Shown: positions 16,491 through 25,972, counted from the stretch's first letter. The stretch: DNA of 64,000 nucleotides from Micromonospora zingiberis (GCF_004331455.1 NZ_SJJR01000005.1:124001-188000), one strand, 5' to 3'. Notes: generated from the sequence alone by a model not told the origin. A program made the numbers and translations.

Positions 16491-18695
16491 GTGCCGCCAA
16501 GATCGGATGATCCGCGCCGGGATGCCACAGGCTCCCGGCGCGGATCGTCCCGTGAGCCGGGTGAGCGGAGTGCGTCGGGGCGTGGTGCCGGGGAGCGGGG
16601 CGCGGAGTCGGGCATCGGAGGCATCTCCGACGCCCGCGCGTACACCCCCCGGGGGCGCACCATCCGCGAGGGGGCCAGCCCGGCGGGCGGCCGGGCCGAG
16701 CAGCGGCGTACGCCGCGCAGCAGCCGGTCACAGGATCCGTTCCGGCCGGCGTTGCAGGTCCTCGACGGCGGCCGGGTGGCCGGCCGGCAGCCCGGCCCGG
16801 CCCGTCGGGACGGCGGCGCCGGACGGTCCGGCGTGGTCCGTACCGTCACCGCCCGCATCCCCGGCGACGAGCCGGCGGCCGCCCCACCCCGGCGCCGGGT
16901 CGCCGGTCGGGAACCACGTCGCCCGGACCGCCCGCCCGCCCGACGGGCCCCCCGCAAGCCACCCCGCCCGCCCCGGCTCGCCGACCCGAATCGCCGACTG
17001 CGACTGGGTACCGCGCTGGCCATGGCCATGTTCGTCGCGATCGGAATCCGGCTCGTCGTGCTCCAGACGGTCGACACACCGGCATACGCCGACGGCGGTC
17101 GGGCCGACCGGCTGCGGACCGTGCAGTTGCCCGCGCCGCGCGGGGCGATCTACGACCGGGACGACGCGGCCCTGGCCCACAGCGTCGAGGCCCGCTACGT
17201 GTACGCCGATCCCACCCAGGTGACCGACATACCGGCGACCGCGCGGACCCTCTCCCCGCTGCTGGGCATCCCGGCCTCGGAACTGGCGAACCGGATGCAA
17301 CCCCGCAAGCGGATCAACGGCGTCGACTCGCGGTTCGAGTACCTGGCCCGTGGGGTGGACATCGCCCGCGCCCGGGAGATCGTCGCGCTCGACCTGCCCG
17401 GCATCTACACCCAGCGGGACGAGCGCCGCGAGGTGCCCGGCGGTGACCTGGCCGCCAACCTGATCGGCTTCACCAGCGACGACATGGCCGGGCTGGAGGG
17501 GCTGGAGGCGCGCTACGACGACCTGCTGCACGGCGAGGACGGCGAACGGGTCTTCGAGATCGGCCTCGGTGCGCCCATCCCCGGCGGCTACAGCCGCACC
17601 ACGCCGGCCAAGCCGGGCAGTTCCCTGGGGCTCACCATCGACCGGGATCTGCAGTACGTCACCCAGCGGATCCTCAGCGAGCAGGCGAAGGCGGTGCAGG
17701 CCAGCACCGCGGCGGCCATCGTGCTGGACGCCCGTACCGGCGAGGTGCTGTCCCAGGCCAGCCACCCCACCTACAACGCCGCGAAGCCGCTGCCCAGCGA
17801 ACCGACCGACCGGGAGGACGCGGCCACCAGTTTCGTGGTCGATCCGGGCTCGGTGCACAAGGCGATCACGTTCGGGGCCGCCCTCCAGGAAGGTGTGATC
17901 ACCTCCGACACGTCGTTCCCGGTGGCCAACGCCATCCGCAAGGGCGACACCTGGTTCCCGGACACGCACTTCGCGAACGGCCGGCGGATGAGCGTGGCCG
18001 GGATGATGGCCTACTCGTCCAACGTCGGCACCATCCAGATCGCCGACAAGCTCGGCCCGGAGCGGCTGCTCGACTACCAGCGGCGGTTCGGCCTGGGCAA
18101 GCCGACCGGGGTCGGCATGCCCGGTGAGGCCAGCGGCCGGCTGCTGCCGTTGTCGGAGTGGAGCGACTCGTCGCGCGGGTCGGTGCCGATCGGGCACAGC
18201 GTGGACGCCACGCCGTTGCAGATGGCCGCCGCGTACGCCGCCATCGCCAACGACGGCACGTACATCCAGCCGCACCTGGTCAAAGAGGTGATCGGTCCGG
18301 ACGGAAAGCGGACCGCGACCGAGGCACCGACGACCCGCCAGGTGCTCAGCCCGGACAACGCCGCCGCGTTGCGGACGATGATGGAGGCGGTCACCACCGT
18401 GGAGAACGCCACCGGCCTGGCCGCGGCGGTCCCGGGCTACCGCATCGCCGGTAAGACCGGCACCGGCTACCGGCTGGTCGACGGCAAGAAGCAGCCCGGC
18501 GACGTCGGCTCGTTCATCGGCATGGCGCCGGCGGAGAACCCGCGGTACGTGATCGCGGTGTTCGTACACAGCCCGAGTGGCGGTGGCGGAAAGGTCGCGG
18601 CCCCGGCGTTCCGGGACATGATGACCTTCACCCTCCGGCACTTCAAGGTACCGCCGTCGGCCGAACCGGCGCCGAAGTTCACCGTGTTCCCTTAG
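16491..18695 (+). CDS. ftsI: septal peptidoglycan transpeptidase (PBP3)
   Basis: This 734-residue class B penicillin-binding protein has a 165-residue Arg/Pro/Gly-rich cytoplasmic tail, one membrane helix (about 170-188), a pedestal domain and a transpeptidase domain. Active-site motifs are S454-V-H-K457 (in DPGSVHKAITF), SSN (509-511) and KTG (655-657). It cross-links septal peptidoglycan with FtsW. GTG at 16491 follows GGAGGGG three bases after ftsL. An IS5-family element is inserted in the last codon: the TAG stop (18693-18695) is made of two target bases and the first base of the IS, and the uninterrupted sequence would have read TAG too, so the protein is intact. Confidence 0.95.
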   Translation: MPPRSDDPRRDATGSRRGSSREPGERSASGRGAGERGAESGIGGISDARAYTPRGRTIREGASPAGGRAEQRRTPRSSRSQDPFRPALQVLDGGRVAGRQPGPARRDGGAGRSGVVRTVTARIPGDEPAAAPPRRRVAGREPRRPDRPPARRAPRKPPRPPRLADPNRRLRLGTALAMAMFVAIGIRLVVLQTVDTPAYADGGRADRLRTVQLPAPRGAIYDRDDAALAHSVEARYVYADPTQVTDIPATARTLSPLLGIPASELANRMQPRKRINGVDSRFEYLARGVDIARAREIVALDLPGIYTQRDERREVPGGDLAANLIGFTSDDMAGLEGLEARYDDLLHGEDGERVFEIGLGAPIPGGYSRTTPAKPGSSLGLTIDRDLQYVTQRILSEQAKAVQASTAAAIVLDARTGEVLSQASHPTYNAAKPLPSEPTDREDAATSFVVDPGSVHKAITFGAALQEGVITSDTSFPVANAIRKGDTWFPDTHFANGRRMSVAGMMAYSSNVGTIQIADKLGPERLLDYQRRFGLGKPTGVGMPGEASGRLLPLSEWSDSSRGSVPIGHSVDATPLQMAAAYAAIANDGTYIQPHLVKEVIGPDGKRTATEAPTTRQVLSPDNAAALRTMMEAVTTVENATGLAAAVPGYRIAGKTGTGYRLVDGKKQPGDVGSFIGMAPAENPRYVIAVFVHSPSGGGGKVAAPAFRDMMTFTLRHFKVPPSAEPAPKFTVFP
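18692..18694 (+). repeat. target-site duplication (TTA), left copy
   Basis: TTA directly precedes the left inverted repeat and is repeated at 19722-19724 after the right one. A 3-bp TNA duplication fits the IS1031-type branch of the IS5 family. Confidence 0.75.
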
Positions 18696-18769
18696 TGAGC
18701 GTCCGGGAACTTGGCAGGGTGCATGGTCACAACGCGGTGAAGCGTGGCGTGTAGTGGATCGATATGAGG

Positions 18770-18822
18770 CGAGCTCCTGGTAGATCGGCGGTTGTCTAGG
18801 CCAGCCGTTTACCAGGAGCTCG
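18770..18822 (+). promoter_or_regulatory. hairpin sequestering the transposase ribosome binding site
   Basis: CGAGCTCCTGGTA (18770-18782) and TACCAGGAGCTCG (18810-18822) are perfect 13-bp complements. The right arm contains the AGGAG that serves the GTG at 18825. Transcripts reading in from ftsI would carry both arms and hide the site, whereas a promoter between the arms would not. Protection from read-through by such hairpins is known for other insertion sequences; here it is inferred from sequence. Confidence 0.65.
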
Positions 18823-18824
18823 TC

Positions 18825-19700
18825 GTGTCATTGTCGCCTGCGTGTGTCTGCGTGTCCTGCCCGGCCCACCCGGGCGGCGTGTCAGCGTCGTCGACCTGCG
18901 GGTTCTACCCGTCGTCCTCGATGACTGACGCCCAGTGGGCGATCATCGAGCCGCTACTGCCCGCGCCGGGCAACGCCGGCGGGCGGGGCGGGCGGCCGGA
19001 GAAACATTGCCGTCGCCTGGTCCTGGACGCGATTTTCTACCTGGTGCGGGGCGGGGTCGCGTGGCGGCAACTACCGGTCGGGTTCCCGCCCCCGAGCACC
19101 GTCTACGACCGATTCCGCGCCTGGGCCAAGGCCGGCGTGTGGCAGGCCGTCCATGACGCGCTACGCGATCTGGTCCGTGTCTACGAGGGCCGCGACCCGC
19201 AACCGACCGCGGCGATCATCGACTCCCAGTCGGTGCGAGGCGCGGACACCGTGCCCCGCACCAGTCGCGGATACGACGCCGGCAAGAAGATCAACGGAAC
19301 GAAACGACACCTTGCCGTGGACACCGGCGGCCTGCTCCTGGCCGTGGTCGTCACGATGGCCGGACTCCAAGACCGCGACGCCGCCCACCGGCTCCTCGCC
19401 CGACTCCGTGAACGCTTCACCAGCATCACCCTGGTCTGGGCCGACGCCGGATACACCGGACGACTCCTCATCTGGTCCCGAACCGTCCTGCAGCTGAGCG
19501 TCCGAATCGTCACACGCACCGAGCCAGGCTTCGTCGTCCTACCCCGCCGCTGGGTGGTCGAGAGAACGTTCGCCTGGATCAGCAAACATCGCCGCTGCGT
19601 ACGCGACTACGAAACCCGACCCGACCACCACGAAGCCATGATCCACATCGCCATGATCATGACAATGACACGCCGCCTCGCCCGCACCGGCAACTGGTAA
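18825..19700 (+). CDS. IS5-family DDE transposase
   Basis: The product (291 residues from GTG at 18825) carries the DUF4096-type N-terminus (MTDAQWAIIEPLLPAP) and an RNase-H-like DDE core: first Asp in AAIIDSQSVRGAD, second in VWADAGYTG, and Glu in RRWVVERTFAWISKHRR. The GTG at 18825 has AGGAG six bases upstream. An in-frame GTG at 18792 precedes it, and ATG at 18921 would give a shorter form. The frame is uninterrupted, so the enzyme may be active. Confidence 0.9.
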   Translation: MSLSPACVCVSCPAHPGGVSASSTCGFYPSSSMTDAQWAIIEPLLPAPGNAGGRGGRPEKHCRRLVLDAIFYLVRGGVAWRQLPVGFPPPSTVYDRFRAWAKAGVWQAVHDALRDLVRVYEGRDPQPTAAIIDSQSVRGADTVPRTSRGYDAGKKINGTKRHLAVDTGGLLLAVVVTMAGLQDRDAAHRLLARLRERFTSITLVWADAGYTGRLLIWSRTVLQLSVRIVTRTEPGFVVLPRRWVVERTFAWISKHRRCVRDYETRPDHHEAMIHIAMIMTMTRRLARTGNW

Positions 19701-19874
19701 TCAGAGTTCCCGGACGCTCACTTAGGGCGGTCGGGCGGATACCGGGTCGCCGGCTCAGGTGATCTGCGCCGGTGAGTCGATCCTGCCCGCTGCGCGCAGC
19801 CCTCGCCGACCTGCGGTTCGACTCCCTGTGGCGGAGATTCAGGCGCGCCGTGCGGCCCGGACCGGGCGACCGGG

Positions 19875-19880
19875 TAGGGT
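19875..19880 (+). promoter_or_regulatory. -10 box (TAGGGT) for leaderless murE
   Basis: TAGGGT lies eight nt before the GTG at 19889, downstream of the IS. It could restart transcription of murE and the rest of the dcw cluster despite the insertion between ftsI and murE. Confidence 0.5.
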
Positions 19881-19888
19881 CTGACGCC

Positions 19889-21409
19889 GTGCGCGGCAAT
19901 CCTCGTCCCCGTACCGTGACCGGAATCCGGCTCGGTGACCTAGCCGCCCGGCTCGCCGTGGCGTCCCCCACCAACGCCGATCCGGTGGTGACCGGGGTGA
20001 CCCACGCGAGCCAGGAGGTCCACCCTGGCGATCTGTACGCGGCCCTGCCCGGCGCCCGCCGGCACGGCGCGGAGTTCGTCGCCGCCGCGGCGGCGGCCGG
20101 CGCGGTGGCGGTGCTCACCGACCCGGCCGGCGCCGACCTGGCCGCCGACCACGGTCTGCCGACCCTGGTGGTGGCCGACCCGCGTGCGGTGCTCGGCACC
20201 CTCGCCTCGGCCATCTACGGTGATCCGACCGAACAGCTGACCGTGATCGGGGTGACCGGCACCGCCGGCAAGACCTCGACGGCGTACCTCGTCGAGTCGG
20301 GGCTGCGCGCTGCCGGGCACACCACCGGGCTGATCGGCACCGTGGAGACCCGCCTCGGCGACCTGGTGCTGGACAGCGTCCGGACCACGCCGGAGGCGAC
20401 CGATCTGCACGCGATGCTCGCGGCGGCGGTGGAGCGCGGGGTCACCGCCGTGGTCATGGAGGTGTCCAGCCACGCCCTGGCGATGGGTCGGGTCGGCGGG
20501 GTGCGGTTCGACGTCGGGGGCTGGACCAACTTCGGCTCCGACCACCTCGACTTCCACGCCGACTCGGCGGACTACTTCGCGGCCAAGGCCCGCCTGTTCG
20601 ACGGCCGCTGCGCCGTCGAGGTGCTCAACCATGACGATCCGGCGTTGAAGGACCTGTTCAAGCCCGCCACGGTCAGCTTCTCGGCGGCCGGTGACCCGGC
20701 CGCCACCTGGTGGGCCGAGCACGTCGGCGGCACGGGGTACGCCCAGCGGTTCACCGCCCACGGCCCAGGCGGGCTGGTGCTGGACGCCGGGGTGGCGCTG
20801 CCCGGGCGGCACAACGTGGCGAACGCTCTGCTGGCCATCGCCCTGCTGGTCGCCGCCGGGGTCGACGCGGCCACTGCGGTGCGGGGCGTGGCCGACTGTG
20901 GCGGCGTACCCGGCCGGTTGGAGTCGGTGGGGGTGGCCGGCGGAGTTCGCGGAGTCGTCGACTACGCGCACAAGACCGACGCGGTGGTGGCCGTCCTGGC
21001 CGCGCTGCGTGAACTCAGCAGCGGCCGGCTGATCTGCGTGATCGGTGCGGGGGGTGACCGGGATCGGGGTAAGCGGCCGACGATGGGCGCCGCCGCCGCG
21101 GAGGGGGCCGACGTGGTGCTGGTGACCGATGACAACCCGCGTACGGAGGAACCCGCGGCGATCCGCGCCGAGGTGCTGGCCGGCGCGTGCGGGGCCGGCA
21201 CGCAGGCCCGGATCGTCGAGGTGGCCGGGCGGCGCGCGGCGATCGACGAGGCGGTCCGCCAGGCCGCCCCCGGCGATGTGGTGGCGGTGCTCGGCAAGGG
21301 CCACGAACGGGGCCAGGAGATCGCCGGTGAGGTGTACCCGTTCGACGACGTGACCGAACTGGCCGACGCGCTGCGGGCCCGCTTCGGCAGCCTGGGAGGC
21401 CAGCGATGA
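19889..21409 (+). CDS. murE: UDP-MurNAc-L-Ala-D-Glu:meso-diaminopimelate ligase
   Basis: The product (506 residues from GTG at 19889) adds the third amino acid to the peptidoglycan precursor. The P-loop is GVTGTAGKTST, and the DNPR motif (residues 415-418, in TDDNPRTEEP) is the signature of diaminopimelate-specific MurE, so the cell wall should contain DAP. The start is chosen for its leaderless -10 box; a frame open from 19772 would add 39 residues of poor quality. Its stop overlaps the murF start (ATGA). It is 167 bp beyond the IS. Confidence 0.94.
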   Translation: MRGNPRPRTVTGIRLGDLAARLAVASPTNADPVVTGVTHASQEVHPGDLYAALPGARRHGAEFVAAAAAAGAVAVLTDPAGADLAADHGLPTLVVADPRAVLGTLASAIYGDPTEQLTVIGVTGTAGKTSTAYLVESGLRAAGHTTGLIGTVETRLGDLVLDSVRTTPEATDLHAMLAAAVERGVTAVVMEVSSHALAMGRVGGVRFDVGGWTNFGSDHLDFHADSADYFAAKARLFDGRCAVEVLNHDDPALKDLFKPATVSFSAAGDPAATWWAEHVGGTGYAQRFTAHGPGGLVLDAGVALPGRHNVANALLAIALLVAAGVDAATAVRGVADCGGVPGRLESVGVAGGVRGVVDYAHKTDAVVAVLAALRELSSGRLICVIGAGGDRDRGKRPTMGAAAAEGADVVLVTDDNPRTEEPAAIRAEVLAGACGAGTQARIVEVAGRRAAIDEAVRQAAPGDVVAVLGKGHERGQEIAGEVYPFDDVTELADALRARFGSLGGQR

Positions 21410-22830
21410 TCGCATTGAGCCTGGCCGAGATCGCGTCGGCCGTCGACGGGCGGCTGGTCGCCGCCGACCCCGCCGCGCAGGTCGTCGGCGCGGTGGAGTT
21501 CGACTCCCGCAAGGTCGCCTCCGGCGGTCTCTTCGTCGCCTTCGACGGCGAGAAGGTGGACGGGCACGACTTCGCCGGTACGGCTGTCGAGGCGGGTGCG
21601 GTGGCGGTACTGGGCAGCCGCGAGGTGCCCGGCGTGCCGATGGTCATCGTCGCCGATCCGCTGACCGCGATGGCCCGGTTGGCCCGGGCCGTGGTGGACC
21701 GGCTGCCCGGGCTGACCGTGATCGGGTTGACCGGTTCGTCCGGCAAGACCACCACCAAGGACCTGATCGCCCAGCTGACCGCGCGGCTGGGGGAGACGGT
21801 GGCGCCGCCCGGGTCGTTCAACAACGAGCTGGGCCATCCGTACACCGCGTTGCAGGCCGGACCGTCGACGCGCTACCTGGTGCTGGAGAAGGGCGCCCGG
21901 GGCATCGGTCACGTGCGGTACCTGTGCGAGGTGGCGCCGCCGCGCATCTCCGTGGTGCTCAACGTCGGGGTCTCGCACATCGGCGAGTTCGGTTCGCAGG
22001 AGAACATCGCGCTGGCCAAGGGTGAACTGGTCGAGGCGTTGCCGGCGGACGGCCTGGCGGTGCTCAACGCCGACGATCCGCTGGTCGACGCGATGGCCAG
22101 CCGTACGGCGGCCCGGGTGGTCCGCTATGGCGAGGCGGCGCACGCCGACGTGCGGGCCGTGGACGTGACGCTGGACGAGCGGGGGCGGCCCGCGTACACC
22201 CTGGTGACGCCGGAGGGCAGTGCGCCGGTGCGGCTCGGGCTGACCGGGCGGCATCAGGTGTCCAACACCCTCGCCGCCGCGGCGGTGGCCCGTGAGCTGG
22301 GCATGCCGCTGGCCGAGACGGCCATCGCGCTGGGCGCGCTGGGTCTGGTTTCCACCCGTCGGATGGACGTCTTCGAGCGCACCGACGGGGTGACCGTGAT
22401 CGACGACTCGTACAACGCCAACCCGGCGTCGATGGCGGTGGCGCTGCGTGCGCTGGCCGGCGTCGGAGCGGGACGGCGTACGGTCGCGGTGCTCGGCTAC
22501 ATGGCCGAGCTGGGTGAGTTCGAGACGCAGGGGCACGCCGACATGGGCCGCCTCGCGGCCGAGCTGGGCGTCGCCCGGCTGCTCGTGGTCGGCGAGGCGG
22601 CGGCGCCGATCCACCACGGGGCGACATCGGTAGGTGACTGGGGAGGAGAATCGGTGCTGCTCACCGATCAGGCGGCGGCCGTCGAGGTGCTGCGCAGCGA
22701 GCTACGGCCGGGCGACGTCGTCCTGGTGAAGGGGTCCCGGTACCGGACCTGGGAGGTGGCCGACGCGCTGCGTGCCGACGCCGTCGGGGCCGGTACGGAC
22801 ACGCCGGCGGCCGGGGGTGGCGCGGCGTGA
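21406..22830 (+). CDS. murF: UDP-MurNAc-tripeptide:D-Ala-D-Ala ligase
   Basis: This 474-residue Mur ligase completes the pentapeptide by adding D-Ala-D-Ala. It has the N-terminal [25 protein letters not shown], the P-loop [13 protein letters not shown], and the central [12 protein letters not shown] motif typical of MurF. It overlaps murE by ATGA and mraY by GTGA, so the three are translationally coupled. Confidence 0.95.
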   Translation: MIALSLAEIASAVDGRLVAADPAAQVVGAVEFDSRKVASGGLFVAFDGEKVDGHDFAGTAVEAGAVAVLGSREVPGVPMVIVADPLTAMARLARAVVDRLPGLTVIGLTGSSGKTTTKDLIAQLTARLGETVAPPGSFNNELGHPYTALQAGPSTRYLVLEKGARGIGHVRYLCEVAPPRISVVLNVGVSHIGEFGSQENIALAKGELVEALPADGLAVLNADDPLVDAMASRTAARVVRYGEAAHADVRAVDVTLDERGRPAYTLVTPEGSAPVRLGLTGRHQVSNTLAAAAVARELGMPLAETAIALGALGLVSTRRMDVFERTDGVTVIDDSYNANPASMAVALRALAGVGAGRRTVAVLGYMAELGEFETQGHADMGRLAAELGVARLLVVGEAAAPIHHGATSVGDWGGESVLLTDQAAAVEVLRSELRPGDVVLVKGSRYRTWEVADALRADAVGAGTDTPAAGGGAA

Positions 22831-23960
22831 GAGCGGTCATCGTGGCCATCGGGGTGGCCTTCCTCGTCTCGCTGTTCTGCACCCCGATCGCGATCCGGGT
22901 CTTCACCCGGCTGAAGGCGGGCCAGCCGATCCGGACCGACGGTCCGCAGATGCACCAGGGCAAGAAGGGCACGCCGACCATGGGCGGCGTGGTGTTCATC
23001 CTCGCCACCGTGATCGCGTACGTCGCCGGTCACCTGGCGTTGACCACCCTGCCGGACGCGCAGATCGCCCAGGTCGAGCCGACCATCACGGCGCTGGTGC
23101 TGCTGGGCTTGATGGTCTTCTGCGGCGCGGTCGGTTTCATCGACGACTTCCTCAAGGTGCGCAAGCGGCACAGCGGTGGCCTGAGCGCCCGCGGCAAGCT
23201 GCTCGGACAGATCCTGGTCGGCGCGGTGTTCGGTGTGATCGCGCTCTGGTTCCCGTCCACCATGACCGACGCCTCCGGCGCGGTGACCAACACCGAGACG
23301 GTCGGCAGCACCACGCTGAGCTTCATCCGGGACATCCCGGCGCTGGACGTCACCAAGATCGGCGCGGTGATCATCTTCATCTTCGTGGTGATGGCGGCGA
23401 CGAACGGGGTGAACCTCACCGACGGGCTCGACGGCCTGGCCACCGGTGCGTCGGTGATGGTCCTCGGGGCGTACGCGGTGATCGCGTTCTGGCAGTACCG
23501 GCACTGGTGCGCCGACCCGGCGTACACCGCCAACCCGAACAACTACTGCTACACGGTGCGGGATCCGCTGGAGATCGCGCTGATCGCCGGGGCGGCGGCC
23601 GGGGCCTGCGTGGGCTTCCTGTGGTGGAACACCTCGCCGGCCCGGATCTTCATGGGCGACACCGGCGCGCTGGGCCTGGGCGGACTGATCGCCGGCATGG
23701 CGATGTCCACCCGTACCATCCTGCTGCTCCTGATCATCGGTGGCCTGTTCGTGATCATCACGATGTCGGTGGTCATCCAGATCATCTCCTTCAAGACCAC
23801 CGGCAAGCGGGTGTTCCGGATGTCCCCCCTCCAGCACCACTTCGAGCTGGCCGGCTGGAGCGAGGTCAACATCGTGGTCCGCTTCTGGATCATCGCCGGT
23901 ATCGGCGTAGCCATCGCCCTGGGCCTCTTCTACAGCGACTTCCTAGCCAACATGGGCTAA
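22827..23960 (+). CDS. mraY: phospho-MurNAc-pentapeptide translocase
   Basis: This 377-residue polytopic membrane enzyme (about ten helices) transfers phospho-MurNAc-pentapeptide to undecaprenyl phosphate to make lipid I. Conserved motifs include [54 protein letters not shown] and [13 protein letters not shown] near the C-terminus. GTG at 22827 overlaps the murF stop. In most actinobacterial clusters murD follows; here a palindrome and then ftsW follow. Confidence 0.96.
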   Translation: MRAVIVAIGVAFLVSLFCTPIAIRVFTRLKAGQPIRTDGPQMHQGKKGTPTMGGVVFILATVIAYVAGHLALTTLPDAQIAQVEPTITALVLLGLMVFCGAVGFIDDFLKVRKRHSGGLSARGKLLGQILVGAVFGVIALWFPSTMTDASGAVTNTETVGSTTLSFIRDIPALDVTKIGAVIIFIFVVMAATNGVNLTDGLDGLATGASVMVLGAYAVIAFWQYRHWCADPAYTANPNNYCYTVRDPLEIALIAGAAAGACVGFLWWNTSPARIFMGDTGALGLGGLIAGMAMSTRTILLLLIIGGLFVIITMSVVIQIISFKTTGKRVFRMSPLQHHFELAGWSEVNIVVRFWIIAGIGVAIALGLFYSDFLANMG

Positions 23961-24157
23961 CCCCCCACCCCAAACCCCCTTCGTTGGGGCTGATCAAGAA
24001 GTTTGCGTCGGGATTCCGGCCGCTCGGTGACGCAAACCTCTTGATCAACCCGGGCGAGGGGCAGGGGTGGGGGTGGGTGGGGTGGGTGAGGCAAGTGCGA
24101 CACGCCGAGTGGGGGATACCGGCGGTGTGGGGTGCCGGCAGCGGCGATGATGGCGCT
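23961..24157. other. intergenic spacer where murD would be expected
   Basis: The 197-bp gap between mraY and ftsW contains a C-rich tract, palindrome 3 and a G-rich tract, and no Mur-ligase sequence. No murD occurs elsewhere in the window. Confidence 0.8.
23991..24047. repeat. long palindrome 3 (19-bp arms)
   Basis: Arms 23991-24009 and 24029-24047 match at 18 of 19 positions as reverse complements (TGATCAAGAAGTTTGCGTC). The arms and the GGAT(T)CCGGCC centre are closely related to palindrome 4 at 34673-34733, so the two are copies of one element. Confidence 0.87.
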
Positions 24158-25972
24158 GTGGGGGAGGCGCGGGAAGAGAGCGGCGTGGAGTCGGGTGGCC
24201 GGCGGCGGAGTGGCGGTGCGCCGGGCCGGGCCGGTGGGTCGGGTGCGGGCGGCGGGATGCCGGGCGAGGCTGCCGGTACGGCGGGCCGGGCTGCGCGGGC
24301 CGGCACCGGAGTGCGGACCGATGACGCCTCGCGTTCGGCGGGGTCGGGCCCGGGGGGTGCTTCGCGGACGGCCGGATCGGGTTCGGGAAGCGGCTCGCGT
24401 TCTGCGGGATCTGGTTCGGGGGATGGCTCGCGTTCTGCGGGGTCGGGGGAGGGCTCGCGCTCGGCGGGAGCGGGGGATGGCTCGCGCTCGGTGGGGGCGG
24501 GCGCCGCCGGCGGTACGGGGTCCGACGGTGGGCCGTGGCGCGGGCTGGACGCGGTGGGCGGGCTGGCCGCGTTGCGGGGCCTGCTGGCCCGGCCGCTGGC
24601 CTCGTACCATCTGCTGCTGGCCAGCTCCGGGCTGCTGCTGCTGATCGGCCTCACCATGGTCTTCTCGGCCACCAGCGTGCTCGACTATGCCAGGGACGGC
24701 AACGCCTCGGCCTCGCTGACCAAGCAGGCGATCTTCGCGGTGATCGGCATCGTGGCGTTCTGGGTGTGCCAGCGCCTGCCGGCCCGCACCTACCGGGCGC
24801 TGGGCCGGCCGACGCTGGCCATCGCGGTGGGGCTGCTGGTGCTGCTGAACCTGTTGGTGGCGTACGGGCGGTTGACCGGTGCGCCGGCGCGGATCGGGCC
24901 GCTGGAGGCCGGGCTGCTCGGGCTGTACGTCGGTAGTGTCGGACTGCAGCCCTCCGAGCTGGCGAAGTTCGCGCTGGTGCTGTGGGGGGCGTACGTGCTG
25001 GCCCGCAAGGGCGCGGCGCTGGGCTGGTGGCGGGAGTTGGCCACCCCGCTGTTCCCGGTGGTGGGCCTGATGTTCGTCCTGGTCGGCTACAACGACCTGG
25101 GCAGCATGCTCTGCATGCTGGCGCTGGTCGTCGGCCTGCTCTGGGCGGCGGGGGTGCGGTTGCGGGTCTTCGCCACGCTCAGCGCGATCGGGTTGGCCGG
25201 CATCGGCCTGCTGGTCGCGGTGGCCTCGCTCGGCGCCGGCTCCGGCGTCCGGGGCGAGGAAAACTACCGCCTGCAACGACTGACCATGTTCATCAGTCCA
25301 CCACCGCTGGAGCAGTGCCGGGAGGAGCTCTGCTACCAGATGGTGCAGGCCCGCTACGCCATCGCCAACGGCGGTTGGTTCGGCACCGGGCTGGGCCAGG
25401 GGCGCAGCAAGTGGGACTGGCTGCCGGCGGCCGAGAACGACTTCATCTTCGCGGTGATCGCCGAGGAACTCGGCGTGGTGGGCTGCGCCGTGGTGGTCAC
25501 CCTGTTCGCCGTGCTCGCCTACACCGGCCTGCGGATCGCCCGGCGGGTCGACGATCCGTTCCGGCGGCTGGCGGCGGCCGGGGCCACCGCCTGGCTGATC
25601 GGGCAGGCGTTCATCAACATCGGCGGGGTGATCGGGCTGCTGCCGATGACCGGCGTACCGTTGCCGTTCATCTCGGTCGGCGGTAGCGCCCTGGTCGTCA
25701 CCCTCGCGGCGGTCGGGATGCTGGCCTCCTTCGCCCGCGCGGAACCCGATGCGGCGCGAGCGCTGCATGCCCGTCCGCCCGCCCGGTGGGTCCGACTAGT
25801 GTGGGCTCCGTTGCCGCCGCTTCCCGGTCGGCGTCGCGCTGCGGCGCCGTCGACGGCTGCCCGGGGGGCCGTACCCCAGGCACGCAAGCGGCGCAGGGAC
25901 GAGCAGGCCGTACCGCGCGGCGCCCGGGACACCCGGGGCCGTGGCGGATCGGCGGACGAGAGGAGACGTTGA
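24158..25972 (+). CDS. ftsW: septal peptidoglycan glycosyltransferase FtsW (SEDS)
   Basis: The SEDS polymerase builds septal glycan strands from lipid II. About ten membrane helices start at residue 150 or so; conserved segments are LQPSELAKFALVLWGAY, GYNDLGSMLCMLA, ENDFIFAVIAEELGVVG, and PLPFISVGGSALVVTLAAVGML. The N-terminal 125 residues are a Gly/Ser/Ala/Arg-rich extension with repeated GSRSAGSG-type units. The start is uncertain: GTG at 24158 (604 residues) and GTG at 24185 are both possible, neither with a strong ribosome binding site. It overlaps murG (TGATG). Confidence 0.92.
   Translation: MGEAREESGVESGGRRRSGGAPGRAGGSGAGGGMPGEAAGTAGRAARAGTGVRTDDASRSAGSGPGGASRTAGSGSGSGSRSAGSGSGDGSRSAGSGEGSRSAGAGDGSRSVGAGAAGGTGSDGGPWRGLDAVGGLAALRGLLARPLASYHLLLASSGLLLLIGLTMVFSATSVLDYARDGNASASLTKQAIFAVIGIVAFWVCQRLPARTYRALGRPTLAIAVGLLVLLNLLVAYGRLTGAPARIGPLEAGLLGLYVGSVGLQPSELAKFALVLWGAYVLARKGAALGWWRELATPLFPVVGLMFVLVGYNDLGSMLCMLALVVGLLWAAGVRLRVFATLSAIGLAGIGLLVAVASLGAGSGVRGEENYRLQRLTMFISPPPLEQCREELCYQMVQARYAIANGGWFGTGLGQGRSKWDWLPAAENDFIFAVIAEELGVVGCAVVVTLFAVLAYTGLRIARRVDDPFRRLAAAGATAWLIGQAFINIGGVIGLLPMTGVPLPFISVGGSALVVTLAAVGMLASFARAEPDAARALHARPPARWVRLVWAPLPPLPGRRRAAAPSTAARGAVPQARKRRRDEQAVPRGARDTRGRGGSADERRR
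24326..24515 (+). repeat. degenerate coding repeat in the FtsW N-terminus
   Basis: About six imperfect units read GSRSAGSG or close variants, written with GGCTCGCG(T/C)TC and GCGGG blocks. They encode a low-complexity cytoplasmic tail. Confidence 0.65.

Larger units (their letters stand above)
18695..19721 (+). mobile_element. IS5-family insertion sequence (1027 bp, intact)
   Basis: Both ends carry the 17-bp perfect inverted repeat GTGAGCGTCCGGGAACT (18695-18711 and 19705-19721), flanked by TTA duplications. One full-length transposase gene lies inside on the + strand. The element is inserted between ftsI and murE, at the ftsI stop codon. Perfect repeats, a perfect duplication and an open transposase frame suggest recent insertion. 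The 13-bp dyad at 18770-18822 covers the transposase ribosome binding site. Confidence 0.93.

Noticed and set aside
22772..24157. Upstream extension of the ftsW reading frame through mraY
   Set aside because: It is the out-of-frame shadow of mraY and the palindrome; the translated sequence is Arg/Gly/His-rich without helices.
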